Assembly: GCA_040905845.1 (NCBI GenBank)
Contig: JBBDQV010000161.1
Coordinates: forward strand, 1-64,000
Direction of reading: 5' to 3'
Origin: VGDP01 sp040905845
Lineage (GTDB): Bacteria > Pseudomonadota > Alphaproteobacteria > SP197
DNA length: 64,000 nt
This document shows positions 27,039 to 36,268 of this stretch, piece after piece (positions within the stretch are counted from its first letter, which is position 1; every line of letters begins with the position of its first letter). The notes beneath the pieces were generated by a model. The model saw only the letters and a program-made list of their open reading frames with translations. It was not told the DNA's origin and did no database searches. Position numbers and translations under genes: made by a program.

Positions 27039-28037
27039 ATGCCGATCTGCGAAGTCGACCCGTGGCGCATGCAGTACTTCGCGCGCGTCGCCTGCCCCGA
27101 GGATGTCCGCGTTCCGACCGAGGACAGCGACGCCTACGTGTGGTTCCCGCGCCACCGTTGGGTCTACAACAAGCTGCTCGTCGCCGAGAGCCAGGGGCTC
27201 GACGCCGCGCCCCACGGCGTCGACCCGCCGGCGTTCCCGGTCTTCTCCAAGCCCATCTACAACATGCGCGGCATGGGATCCGGCAGCCGCGTCGTCCGCA
27301 CCGCCAAGGAGTACAAGGCGGTGACCCGGCCGGGCCACATGTGGATGACGTTGCTCGAAGGCGAGCACGTCTCCACGGATCTGGCCGTCGTCGATGGCGC
27401 GGCGCGCTGGCTGCGCCACGCGACGGGCATGCCGATCGGCCAAGGCATGTTCGACTACTGGATCGTCGAGGATGGGAAGCGGCCCGACCTTGCCCGTTAC
27501 GTCGGGGCATGGGTCCATCGCCACCTCGCTGGCTATACCGGAATCGTCAACGTCGAGACGATCGGCGGCCGCATCATCGAAGTCCATCTGCGCTTCTCGG
27601 ACCAGTGGCCCGACCTCTACGGCCCGGGTTGGCTCGAGGCCCTGGTCGGCCTCTATGCCGAGGGCCGCTGGGACTTCCCAGAGCAGGAACGGCGGATAGG
27701 CTATAGCGTGGTCCTGTTCGGGGCGCACGGCGTGCGCTACAGGCACCCACCGGCCGACCTGGTCGACGAGCTGCGCGCGACGCCCGACGTAACCAGCATC
27801 CAGATCACGTTCCACGAGGATCGCGAGCCCTCGGCCCATTCGATGCCGCCCGGCGGTTTCCGCCTCGCCATCGTCAACGGGCCGGACCTCGAGGCCGGCC
27901 GCGCCGTGCGCGAGAAGCTCGCGCTCAGCTTCTGGTCGACCCAGCAGCTCCTGCCGCGCCGGCGCGGCCGAGCCGCCGCTCTGGAACCCGACACCGGCCA
28001 GCGTCGCCTGCTGCTGGCGATGCCGACCGCGTCGTGA
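27039..28037 (+). CDS. Degenerate ATP-grasp-like protein of unknown function
   Basis: A 332-residue protein. KPIYNMRGMGSGSRVV (about residues 71-86), TLLEGEHVSTDLAVVDG (about 105-121) and YTGIVNVETIGGRIIEVHLR (about 167-186) follow the order of ATP-grasp lysine loop, Glu-rich strand and metal-binding strand. No complete family signature is recognised and the glycine-rich loop is atypical. The C-terminal 110 residues are a further alpha/beta part. ATG 27039 is chosen for its GGAAGGGAG ribosome site; ATG 26994 is an alternative. It converges on a true ATP-grasp ligase gene 75 bases away. Confidence 0.6.
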   Translation: MPICEVDPWRMQYFARVACPEDVRVPTEDSDAYVWFPRHRWVYNKLLVAESQGLDAAPHGVDPPAFPVFSKPIYNMRGMGSGSRVVRTAKEYKAVTRPGHMWMTLLEGEHVSTDLAVVDGAARWLRHATGMPIGQGMFDYWIVEDGKRPDLARYVGAWVHRHLAGYTGIVNVETIGGRIIEVHLRFSDQWPDLYGPGWLEALVGLYAEGRWDFPEQERRIGYSVVLFGAHGVRYRHPPADLVDELRATPDVTSIQITFHEDREPSAHSMPPGGFRLAIVNGPDLEAGRAVREKLALSFWSTQQLLPRRRGRAAALEPDTGQRRLLLAMPTAS

Positions 28038-28112
28038 TTGGGCCAAGGCGCGGCTGCCACGGCCGATGGGCGACCGGCGACCCTGCGCCGTCGAAGGCCG
28101 CGTCGCGGCGCC

Positions 28113-29153
28113 TCAGGTCCTCGCGGCGGCCCGCGCGCGGTCGAGACGAGCGATCGCCGCATCGATGATCATGCGCAACATGGTGGCGTAGGGAATGCCG
28201 GCGAACCCGGCCATGAAGGCCATCTTGCCGTCGGTCGCCCACGCCGGGTTGGGGTTCGCCTCCATCAGCTTGATCCTGCCATCGACGCCGCGCCGGAAAT
28301 CGAACCGGGCGTAGTCGCGCAGGCCGAACCGGCGGAACAGCATGGTCGCGATGCGCGCCAGTTCCGCTTCCTCGGCGCGGTCCAGGTTTGCGCGGCGGTA
28401 GCGGACCAGGGTGAAGTAGGGCGAATTGGGGATCGCCTTCGATTCGTAGGAAAGGATCGGGTTGAGCCCGCGCGGCAGCTCGGAGAAGTCGACCTCGAGC
28501 GTGGGTAGCACGGTCAGCCCCTCATCGAGGTTGCCGATCACGCCGATGCCGTACTCGGGCCCCGGCAGATACTCCTGGACCAGGACGTCCGAACCCGGGA
28601 AAGCGTCCGCGAGCCACGCGAGGTAGCGCGCCGCCGCGTCGCGGTCGCGGACGACGGCGTCCTTGGTGATGCCGAGGCTGCCGTCGGCTCGGTTGGGCTT
28701 GATCAGCGCGGGAAACGCGACGTCGGGAACGCACCGGGCCTCGGCCGCCCAGAGGAAGACCTCGTCCGGCACCTCCACGCCGAGCGCACGCGCGACCTGG
28801 CGCACGACCGCCTTGTCCTGGCACTGGATCATCGCGGCGGGCGGCGCGCCGGTATAGTGAATCCCGAGCAGTTCTAGATAGGCGGGGATGTTGGGCTCGA
28901 ACGCGATATCGTTGCGAAACCCCGTGTCGCAGAAGTTGACCGCGAGGTCGGGAGGGCTGGTGCGCAGACTGTCCAGCAGGCGGGTGTGATCCGACAGGAC
29001 CTCGACCGCCAGATCGGCAAAGCCGGCCAGGGCCTCGACCATGGCCGCGTGGGTCTCGAAGTCCTCCTCGTTGTAGCGTCCGCCGCGCTTGCCCGGATCG
29101 GGGGCGCGGTGATCGCCCGTGATGACGAGCAGCCGAAGGGCCATCGAGGCCAT
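28113..29153 (-). CDS. D-alanine-D-alanine-ligase-like ATP-grasp enzyme
   Basis: A 346-residue ATP-grasp ligase related to Ddl. The N-terminal domain keeps AVNFCDTGF and IPAYLELLGIHYTGAPP (about residues 88-108), where Ddl binds the first amino acid. FPALIKPNRADGSLGIT holds the ATP lysine and glycine loop; DVLVQEYLPGPEYGIGVIG and IKLMEANPNPAW carry the metal-binding acidic residues. It is close to but not the same as peptidoglycan Ddl, and there are no murein cluster genes near. ATG 29153 is used; ATG 29144 is possible. Substrate is unknown. Confidence 0.82.
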   Translation of the reverse strand: MASMALRLLVITGDHRAPDPGKRGGRYNEEDFETHAAMVEALAGFADLAVEVLSDHTRLLDSLRTSPPDLAVNFCDTGFRNDIAFEPNIPAYLELLGIHYTGAPPAAMIQCQDKAVVRQVARALGVEVPDEVFLWAAEARCVPDVAFPALIKPNRADGSLGITKDAVVRDRDAAARYLAWLADAFPGSDVLVQEYLPGPEYGIGVIGNLDEGLTVLPTLEVDFSELPRGLNPILSYESKAIPNSPYFTLVRYRRANLDRAEEAELARIATMLFRRFGLRDYARFDFRRGVDGRIKLMEANPNPAWATDGKMAFMAGFAGIPYATMLRMIIDAAIARLDRARAAART

Positions 29154-29428
29154 ATTGGCTCAACCTCCAGGGGTCACGGCCCATGCGCCGCAATCGCCCC
29201 CTCGAAGACGCAGAGTTAGCACGCACCGTGGCCCTTGCAAGGCCAAGATCGAGCCGATCGGCGGGCCTTACGGCGGCGTTAACCAGAACGTGACGAAACG
29301 GACCGCATTTTGCATAGTGCAGGAGCCGTGTCCTTCCCTAGGCTCACCATGCCAAGCCTTGGCTCCGGTCGGACTACTTGGAATCCCGATCGGGGACGCG
29401 GAAGAGGAATTCGAGGGAACTGCGACCC
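29154..29428. other. divergent intergenic region upstream of the polysaccharide genes
   Basis: These 275 bases separate the leftward ATP-grasp gene from the rightward ligase gene. A weak promoter-like pair, GTGACG at 29290-29295 and CATAGT at 29313-29318 with 17 bases between, points to the right. GC content drops slightly. No other structure is seen. Confidence 0.3.
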
Positions 29429-30772
29429 GTGCGCGATATCGCCCTCACGCTGTTCGTCCTCGGCGGCCTGATTCCGGCGATCAAGTGGCCCTGGATCGGG
29501 GCCACGATGTTCGCCTGGTTGTCGATCATGAACCCGCACCGGCTCACGTGGAGCTTCGCCCAGAATCAGCCGTTCGCGGCGTTGGTGGCCGCGTGCACGT
29601 TGTTCGGCTGGATCATCTCGCGCGAGCCCAAGCGCTTTCCGCTCATGCCGCTGAGCGCCTTGGTTCTCGTCTTCGCCGCTTGGGTGTCGCTCACGACGGT
29701 TCTCGCCATTTCTCCCGCCGATGCCATGATCTACTGGAAGCGGACCATGAAGATTTTCCTCATGGTCGCCATCACCATGACCCTGATCACGGATGAGAAG
29801 CGTCTGAGGGTTGTCATCTGGGTGGTCGTGATGTCGTTGTCGTTCTTCGGCATCAAGGGTGGTCTTTTCACCGCCAATACTGGCGGAGGCGGGATCGTTC
29901 TTGGGCCATTCGGCTCGTACATCGCCGAGAACAACGCCCTGGCGCTCGCGCTGACCATGTGCGTGCCGCTGGTGCGCTACCTCCAGGTCGTCGAGAAGCG
30001 TCATTGGATCCGGTGGGCGCTCATCGCGGCCCAGGCGCTGATGGTGCTGTCCATCGTCGGCTCGTTTTCGCGCGGCGCCTTCCTGGCGATCAGCGTCATG
30101 CTGTTCGCCCTGTTCGTGCGCTCGCGCCAGAAGCTTCTCGTGGGCCTCCTTGGCATCGGTTTCGTCTTCGTCATCGTCCCGTTCATGCCCGCGGCGTGGC
30201 ACGAACGCATGTCGTCGATCCAAGACTACGAACAGGACGCGTCGGCTCAGGGGAGATTCATGGCATGGAACTTCGCCTACCGTCTCGCCTTGGATCGCCC
30301 GTTGGTCGGCGGCGGCTTCAACGTGAACGAGAACGTCCCGCTCTTCTTCCACTATGTGCCGGATGCCGACAGGGTCCGCTCGCCCCACAGCATCTACTTC
30401 GAGGTGCTCGGTTACCACGGGTTCGTCGGGCTGCTCCTTTTCCTGGCGATCGGTATCTCTCTTCTGCGAACCTGCGGAACGCTCATTCGGATCGGGAAAC
30501 TGAGACCGGAGTTCGCCTGGGCCAGGGAGCTCGGCGCGATGGTTCAGGTCTCGGCCATCGGCTACGCCACGGGGGGCGCGTTCCTCAACCTGGCGTTCTT
30601 CGACTTCTACTATTACGTCATCGCGATCGTGGTGTGCGCCCGGTTCATCCTGGCCAAGAAGCTCAGCGACGAGGAGCGTATTAGGGTCGGCCTGCCCCGA
30701 CGGGCCTTCGCTGACCCGGCGCCCGTCGCGCAGCCGAGTCCCGCCGCCAGGGGCTCCTATGGACCACGATGA
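29429..30772 (+). CDS. O-glycosylation ligase, exosortase A-associated (Wzy/WaaL-like)
   Basis: A 447-residue integral membrane protein with about ten hydrophobic helices. Its start VRDIALTLFVLGGLIPAI and the following IMNPHRLTWSFA are the hallmark of the putative O-glycosylation ligases found beside exosortase A (EpsH), a branch of the O-antigen ligase/polymerase superfamily. GSFSRGAFLAI and GPFGSYIAENNALAL are the conserved polymerase-like segments, and RSPHSIYFEVLGYHG is the late periplasmic motif. GTG 29429 is chosen because it matches the family start; GAGGG lies just upstream. It lies at the head of a series with cysD and cysN/C and is expected to join or transfer glycan in the inner membrane. 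Confidence 0.85.
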   Translation: MRDIALTLFVLGGLIPAIKWPWIGATMFAWLSIMNPHRLTWSFAQNQPFAALVAACTLFGWIISREPKRFPLMPLSALVLVFAAWVSLTTVLAISPADAMIYWKRTMKIFLMVAITMTLITDEKRLRVVIWVVVMSLSFFGIKGGLFTANTGGGGIVLGPFGSYIAENNALALALTMCVPLVRYLQVVEKRHWIRWALIAAQALMVLSIVGSFSRGAFLAISVMLFALFVRSRQKLLVGLLGIGFVFVIVPFMPAAWHERMSSIQDYEQDASAQGRFMAWNFAYRLALDRPLVGGGFNVNENVPLFFHYVPDADRVRSPHSIYFEVLGYHGFVGLLLFLAIGISLLRTCGTLIRIGKLRPEFAWARELGAMVQVSAIGYATGGAFLNLAFFDFYYYVIAIVVCARFILAKKLSDEERIRVGLPRRAFADPAPVAQPSPAARGSYGPR

Positions 30773-30959
30773 CGGCGAGCCGCGCTCGTTGTGGGGCTCG
30801 GCGGCGGTCACCGACCAGCCGATCGACCAGCCTGTCGTTCGGCCTATGCAACGGCGTCGGTTTGATGTATTGGCCGCGACGGGCAAGCAAGATCCGCTGC
30901 CGGCGATTCCTGGCACGCGCCGTCGCGTCGTGCCTCCCACACCCCTGCACGGCTCATCG

Positions 30960-31760
30960 ATGACCGCGAATCGCCTCGATCAGCTCGAAAGCCAGAGCGT
31001 CTTCGTCCTGCGCGAGGCGTTCAACCGCCTCGACAAGATCGCCATGCTGTGGTCGCTCGGCAAGGATTCCAACGTCATGGTCTGGCTGGCCAAAAAGGCG
31101 TTCTTCGGCCACGTGCCGTTTCCGGTCATGCACATCGACACCGGCAACAAGTTCCCCGCGATGTACGCGTTCCGCGATCACTACACGAAGGCGTGGAACC
31201 TCAACCTCGTCGTCGGCACCTGTCCGCCCCTCGAGGAGATGGACCCCTCCAAGCCGCCTGCGGCGCGGCGGGCCGAGCGCAAGACCAAGGGGCTGGCCGC
31301 CAAGATCGAGGAGCTGGGGCTGACCGGAATCATCGCCGGCATCCGGCGCGACGAAGAGGGAACGCGCGCCAAGGAACGCGTCTTCAGCCCGCGCGGCCAG
31401 ACCCACGAATGGGACTTCCGCGACCAGCCGCCAGAGTTCTGGGACCAGTTCAAGACCGATTTCCCACCCGGGACGCACGTTCGGGTCCACCCTCTGCTGC
31501 ATTGGACCGAAGTCGACGTCTGGCGCTATATCCAGCGCGAAGGCATGCCGGTGGTCGACCTCTACTTCGCCAAGGGCGGCAAGCGCTACCGCTCGCTCGG
31601 CGACCAGGACATCACCGCCCCGATCGAATCGACGGCGTCGACGGTCGAGGAGATCATCGCCGAGCTCGAAGTCACCAAGGTCGCGGAGCGCTCGGGCCGG
31701 GCGATGGACCACGAGACCGAGGACGCATTCGAGCGCTTGCGTGCCGAAGGCTACATGTAG
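30960..31760 (+). CDS. cysD: CysD, ATP sulfurylase small subunit
   Basis: A 266-residue PP-loop ATPase that with CysN turns sulfate and ATP into APS. The P-loop is LWSLGKDSNVMVWLAKKAFF (about residues 22-41), followed by PVMHIDTGNKFPAMY and the Arg-rich loop GIRRDEEGTRAKERVFSPRG. The C-terminus KVAERSGRAMDHETEDAFE is typical. It is somewhat shorter than E. coli CysD. The frame stays open upstream to 30759 but ATG 30960 fits the family. It is 16 bases ahead of cysN/C and directly after a polysaccharide ligase gene; no cysH or cysI is seen. Confidence 0.93.
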   Translation: MTANRLDQLESQSVFVLREAFNRLDKIAMLWSLGKDSNVMVWLAKKAFFGHVPFPVMHIDTGNKFPAMYAFRDHYTKAWNLNLVVGTCPPLEEMDPSKPPAARRAERKTKGLAAKIEELGLTGIIAGIRRDEEGTRAKERVFSPRGQTHEWDFRDQPPEFWDQFKTDFPPGTHVRVHPLLHWTEVDVWRYIQREGMPVVDLYFAKGGKRYRSLGDQDITAPIESTASTVEEIIAELEVTKVAERSGRAMDHETEDAFERLRAEGYM

Positions 31761-31776
31761 CTAGGAGATCATCAAC

Positions 31777-33705
31777 GTGGTTCAAGGCAGCACGAAGCGG
31801 ACGCTGGCCGTGGTCGGCACGGGCGACGCCGACCGGGCGGCGCGCTCGGCCAACCGCGATCTGCTGAAGATCGTCATCGTCGGCCACGTCGATCACGGCA
31901 AGTCGACCCTGGTCGGCCGCATGTTCCACGACACCGGCTCGCTTCCCGACGGCAAGGTCGAGGCGATCAAGGCCATGTGCGAACGTCGCGGCATGCCGTT
32001 CGAGTTCGCCTTTCTCATGGACGCGCTCCAGGCCGAACGCGACCAGGGCATCACCATCGACGCCGCGCAGATCTGGTTCAAGAGCGCCAAGCGCGACTAC
32101 GTCATCATCGACGCGCCCGGCCACAAGGAGTTCCTGAAGAACATGGTCACCGGCGCGGCGGCGTCGGACGCCGCGCTGCTCGTCATCGACGCGCACGAAG
32201 GCGTGAAGGAGCAGTCGCGCCGCCACGGCTATCTCCTCCACCTGCTGGGCGTTCGCCAGGTCGCCGTGGTCTGCAACAAGATGGACCTGGTGGGCTTCGA
32301 GGAATCCGCGTTCCGCGGCGTCGAGCGGGAGTACACTCAGTATCTCGACTCGATCGGCGTCACGCCGACCTACGTCGTCCCCGTCTCCGCGCGGGAGGGC
32401 GACAACATCGCCCGGCCCGCCACGTCGATGGCGTGGTACGAGGGTCCGACCGTGATCGAGGCGCTGGACCACTTCCAGCCTTCGACGGTCCCGGTGGAGC
32501 TGCCCCTGCGGTTCCCCGTCCAGGACGTCTACAAGTTCGATCAGCGACGAATCCTCGCGGGTCGCGTCGAAAGCGGGGTCCTCAGGGTCGGCGACCGAAT
32601 CCTCGTCTCTCCGGCGAACAAGGCGACGCGCGTCGCCTCGATCGAGGCGTGGGGATCGCCGGCGCCTGTCGAGGCCAAGGCCGGGCAATCGATCGGCATC
32701 ACCCTCGACGAGCAGATCTTCGTCGAGCGCGGCGACATCGTCAGCCATATGGATCATGCGCCGATCGAGACCGACGTGTTCCGCGCCCAGATATTCTGGC
32801 TCGGCCGCGAGGCCTTGAAGGTCGGCGCCACGTACAAGTGCAAGCTCGCCACGGCCGAGTTCCCGATCACCGTGCAGTCGATCGATCGGGTCATAGACAC
32901 CGGCGATCTGTCGCACCGCGATGCCGTCAGGGTCGAGCGCAACGAGGTCGCCGAGGTCGTCTTGCGGTCACGCAAGCTGGTGGCGCTCGACGAGTTCAGG
33001 ACGAACGCGCGCACCGGCCGGTTCGTCCTGGTCGACAAATACGACGCGGCCGGCGGCGGCATCGTCTCGATCGAAGGCTATGCCGACCAACGGACCCTGG
33101 TCACCGTGCGGGCGACCAACATCGTCCGGGTCGAGCGCGGCATCCCCGTGGAGGCGCGCGCCCGCCGCAACGGCCATCGGGGCGGCGTGCTGTGGCTGAC
33201 CGGGCTCTCGGGCGCCGGCAAGTCGACGCTCGCCGTCGAACTCGAACAGCGGCTGTTCGCCAAGGGGTATCAAACCTACGTGCTGGACGGTGACAACGTG
33301 CGCGCCGGGCTCAACGCCAACCTCGGATTCTCGCCGGAGGACCGGGCCGAGAACATCCGCCGGGTGGGCGAGGTCGCGGCGCTGCTCGCGGACGCCGGGA
33401 TGATCGTGATCACGTCTTTCATCTCGCCCTACCGGTCGGATCGCGAGCGAGCCCGCAGGGCCGCGAGCGAAGACTTTCACGAGATCTTCGTGAAGGCGGA
33501 CCTCGCGACGTGCGAGCGGCGCGACCCCAAGGGGCTCTACAAGCGCGCGCGCGCGGGCGAGATCGGCGACTTCACGGGGATCTCGTCGCCCTACGAACCT
33601 CCGGAGTCGCCCGAGCTGATGGTCGATACGGCGGCCGAGGGCGTCGAGGCCTGCGTCGACCGGCTCATGGATTACGTGCGCGGCCGCATCGCCATCGACG
33701 ACTGA
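31777..33705 (+). CDS. cysNC: CysN/CysC fusion: ATP sulfurylase GTPase subunit with APS kinase
   Basis: A 642-residue bifunctional protein. The CysN half (about 1-445) is an EF-Tu-like GTPase with GHVDHGKSTL (36-45), DAPGHKEF and CNKMDLVGF. The CysC half (about 460-642) has the kinase P-loop LTGLSGAGKSTLA (about 473-485), the Cys-free segment DGDNVRAGLNANLGFS and FISPYRSDRERAR, as in APS kinases. With CysD it makes PAPS, the sulfate donor for sulfotransferases or for reduction. GTG 31777 follows an AGGAG site. Adjacent glycan genes suggest a polymer-sulfation role. Confidence 0.94.
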   Translation: MVQGSTKRTLAVVGTGDADRAARSANRDLLKIVIVGHVDHGKSTLVGRMFHDTGSLPDGKVEAIKAMCERRGMPFEFAFLMDALQAERDQGITIDAAQIWFKSAKRDYVIIDAPGHKEFLKNMVTGAAASDAALLVIDAHEGVKEQSRRHGYLLHLLGVRQVAVVCNKMDLVGFEESAFRGVEREYTQYLDSIGVTPTYVVPVSAREGDNIARPATSMAWYEGPTVIEALDHFQPSTVPVELPLRFPVQDVYKFDQRRILAGRVESGVLRVGDRILVSPANKATRVASIEAWGSPAPVEAKAGQSIGITLDEQIFVERGDIVSHMDHAPIETDVFRAQIFWLGREALKVGATYKCKLATAEFPITVQSIDRVIDTGDLSHRDAVRVERNEVAEVVLRSRKLVALDEFRTNARTGRFVLVDKYDAAGGGIVSIEGYADQRTLVTVRATNIVRVERGIPVEARARRNGHRGGVLWLTGLSGAGKSTLAVELEQRLFAKGYQTYVLDGDNVRAGLNANLGFSPEDRAENIRRVGEVAALLADAGMIVITSFISPYRSDRERARRAASEDFHEIFVKADLATCERRDPKGLYKRARAGEIGDFTGISSPYEPPESPELMVDTAAEGVEACVDRLMDYVRGRIAIDD

Positions 33706-33714
33706 CCGCGAGCC

Positions 33715-34917
33715 GTGCTTCGGCTTTTGACGTACACATCGCTCTACCCGAACGCGGTGCAGCCGACGTTCGGCGTGTTCGTCGAGAATCGCTTGCGCCA
33801 CTTGGTCGCGAGCGGACGGGTGACCAGCCGGGTCATCGCGCCGGTGCCGTGGTTCCCCTTCGAGTCGCGCCTTTTCCCCGTCTATTCGGGATACGCGCGC
33901 ATGCCGCGCGAGGAGCAGCGGCATGGGCTGCTGGTCATGCACCCCAGGTTCATCGCCATCCCGAAGATCGGCATGAACGTTGCGCCGCGCCTGCTCTATG
34001 CGGCGACCGCCCCCTTGGTCGCCAGGTTGGTCGCGGGCGAGCCGGGCGTCGATCTGATCGACGCCCATTACGCCTACCCCGACGGCGTGGCGGCCGCCTG
34101 GCTCGGCCGACGATTCGACTTACCCGTGGTCCTGACCGTTCGCGGCAGCGACGTGAACGTGCTGTCGCACTACGACGCCCCGCGTCGGCGGATCCTGGAG
34201 ACCGTTCGCTCCGTCGCCGGCTTGATCACGGTCAGCCGTGGACTCAAGGACAGGCTCGTCGAGCTGGGTGTCGCCGACCAGCACATCGTCGTGCTGCGCA
34301 ACGGCGTGGACCTTGACGCTTTCCAGCCGGTCGACAAGGACGCTGCGATGCGCGCCCTCGGACTCGAGGGGCGCGTCGTTCTGTCCGTCGGGCAGCTCGT
34401 CGCCTTGAAGGGCCTCGACCTGACGATCCGAGCTCTGGCCAAGGTCCCGGACACGACGCTCCTGATCGTCGGCGAAGGGCCCGAGCGGAGCCGGCTCGAG
34501 GCCCTGACCGCGGCTGAAGGCGTCGGCCACCGGGTGCGCTTCGTCGGCCGTGTCGACCACGATCGGCTCAAGACCTACTTCTCCGCCGCGAACCTGAGCG
34601 TTCTCGCGTCACGCAGCGAGGGCTGGGCCAACGTGCTCCTGGAATCGATGGCGTGCGGGACGCCGGTGGTCGCGACCGACATACCCGGCACCCGCGAGGT
34701 CGTCGGCGCGTCCGAGGCGGGCTTCCTCGTCCCCCGCACGGTCGAGGCGATCGCCGATGGCATCCGTCGCCTGCTGGCCAAGCCCCCGTCGCGCGCGGCG
34801 ACCCGGGCGTATGCGGAGCGTTTCGGCTGGGAGGACACCACGCGGGGCCAGCTCGCGCTGTTCGAGTCGATCCTCGAGCGGCACCGCGCGTCGCGCTCCT
34901 TGACGGATCGCGCCTGA
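33715..34917 (+). CDS. Glycosyltransferase family 4 (GT-B)
   Basis: A 400-residue sugar transferase with GT-B fold. The N-terminal TYTSLYPNAVQPTFGVFVE is typical of glycosyltransferases found in exosortase A clusters. The C-terminal nucleotide-sugar region holds VLSVGQLVALKGLDLTIRAL (about 221-240), GEGPERSRLEAL and EGWANVLLESMACGTPVVAT, in which the E-x7-E motif is visible. The start is GTG 33715, nine bases after cysN/C. It is probably cytoplasmic or membrane-peripheral and builds the exopolysaccharide repeat; donor and acceptor are unknown. Confidence 0.9.
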   Translation: MLRLLTYTSLYPNAVQPTFGVFVENRLRHLVASGRVTSRVIAPVPWFPFESRLFPVYSGYARMPREEQRHGLLVMHPRFIAIPKIGMNVAPRLLYAATAPLVARLVAGEPGVDLIDAHYAYPDGVAAAWLGRRFDLPVVLTVRGSDVNVLSHYDAPRRRILETVRSVAGLITVSRGLKDRLVELGVADQHIVVLRNGVDLDAFQPVDKDAAMRALGLEGRVVLSVGQLVALKGLDLTIRALAKVPDTTLLIVGEGPERSRLEALTAAEGVGHRVRFVGRVDHDRLKTYFSAANLSVLASRSEGWANVLLESMACGTPVVATDIPGTREVVGASEAGFLVPRTVEAIADGIRRLLAKPPSRAATRAYAERFGWEDTTRGQLALFESILERHRASRSLTDRA

Positions 34918-34957
34918 TCGGCTTGCCTCGCCCGGCCCAAACCGAGAGACGAAACCC

Positions 34958-36241
34958 ATGATCGACCAGACGCTGGCCACGCAAATCCGCGGCGCCGTCG
35001 ACGCCGGCTTCGACGCGCAGATCGACTTCACCCGCGAGCTCATAAAATTTCCCTCGCTGCGCGGACACGAACAGACGGCGCAGGACTTCATGGCCGGCGC
35101 GCTCGCCGAGCGCGGCTACGCCGTGGACCGCTGGGAAATCGACCTCGACGCGATCCGTCATTTGCCGGGCTACTCCCCCGTCCTCGCCGGCTACGAGGAT
35201 GCCCTCAACACGGTCGGAACGCTGCGCTCGTCGAGCCGCAAGGGCCGCTCGCTGATCCTCAACGGCCACATCGACGTGGTGCCGGAGGGCCCCTACGCCA
35301 TGTGGCAGACGCCGCCGTTCGAGCCGCGCCGCGACGGCGACTGGCTCTACGGTCGTGGCGGCGGCGACATGAAGGCGGGGCTGGCCGATGCGATCTACGC
35401 GATCGCCGCGCTCAGCCGGCTGGGCTGGCGCCCCGCGGCCGACGTCCATCTCCAGTCGGTGATCGAGGAGGAGTGCACCGGCAACGGCGCGCTCGCCTGC
35501 GTCGCGCGCGGCTACCGCGCGGACGCCGCGCTGATCCCCGAGCCCTCGGCCGAGCGCCTGTCGCGCGGCCAGCTCGGCGTCATGTGGTTCCACGTCAAGC
35601 TCAAGGGCGTCCCGGTCCACGTCGCTTACGCCGGCACCTGCATGAACGCGATCGAGGCCGCCGTTCCGATCATCCGTGCGCTGCACGAGCTCGAGGACCG
35701 CTGGAACGGCCGTCGCCACGAGCACGCGCTGTGGGCCAAGCACGATCACCCGATCAACCTCAACGTCGGCAAGATCCAGGGCGGCGACTGGGCCTCCAGC
35801 GTGCCCGCGTGGGTGCGCTTCGACGCCCGCGTCAGCGTCTTCCCCGGCCAGAGCCTGAAGGAGGCGCGCCAGGAGATCGAGGATTGCGTCCGCTCGGCCG
35901 CCGCAGGCAACCGGTTCCTCGCCAACAACCCGCCCGAGGTCGTGTTCGACGGCTTCCAGGCCGAAGGCTACGTGCTCGAGCCCGGCGGCGAGGCCGAGGC
36001 GACGCTGCGCGCCGCCCATCGCACGGTCTACGGCGCCGAGCCCGAGGAGCGGGTCTCGACCGGCACCACCGACGCGCGGTTTTTCGGCCTCTACCAGGGC
36101 ATTCCGGCCATGGTCTACGGCCCTTCGGCCGACAGCATCCACGGCTTCAACGAGCGCGTGTCGCTCGAATCCATGCGCCGCAACACCCAGGCCATCGCGC
36201 TCTTCGTCGCCGACTGGTGCGGGCTGGAGAAGGCGCCGTAG
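34958..36241 (+). CDS. ArgE/DapE-family M20 deacylase
   Basis: A 427-residue zinc metallohydrolase of the M20 family. Metal and catalytic residues are visible: ILNGHIDVVPEGP (about residues 103-115, His and Asp), YGRGGGDMKAGLADAIYAI (Asp, about 137), VIEEECTGNGALA (paired Glu, about 168) and the late SIHGFNERVSLE (His near 396). The dimerisation lid domain lies in the middle (GKIQGGDWASSVPAW). It is likely to remove an acyl or succinyl group from an amino acid, but the substrate cannot be told. It follows the glycosyltransferase by 40 bases and is not a known member of exosortase loci. Confidence 0.87.
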   Translation: MIDQTLATQIRGAVDAGFDAQIDFTRELIKFPSLRGHEQTAQDFMAGALAERGYAVDRWEIDLDAIRHLPGYSPVLAGYEDALNTVGTLRSSSRKGRSLILNGHIDVVPEGPYAMWQTPPFEPRRDGDWLYGRGGGDMKAGLADAIYAIAALSRLGWRPAADVHLQSVIEEECTGNGALACVARGYRADAALIPEPSAERLSRGQLGVMWFHVKLKGVPVHVAYAGTCMNAIEAAVPIIRALHELEDRWNGRRHEHALWAKHDHPINLNVGKIQGGDWASSVPAWVRFDARVSVFPGQSLKEARQEIEDCVRSAAAGNRFLANNPPEVVFDGFQAEGYVLEPGGEAEATLRAAHRTVYGAEPEERVSTGTTDARFFGLYQGIPAMVYGPSADSIHGFNERVSLESMRRNTQAIALFVADWCGLEKAP

Positions 36242-36268
36242 CGCGCACGAGCGATCGGGCGCCCAGGC

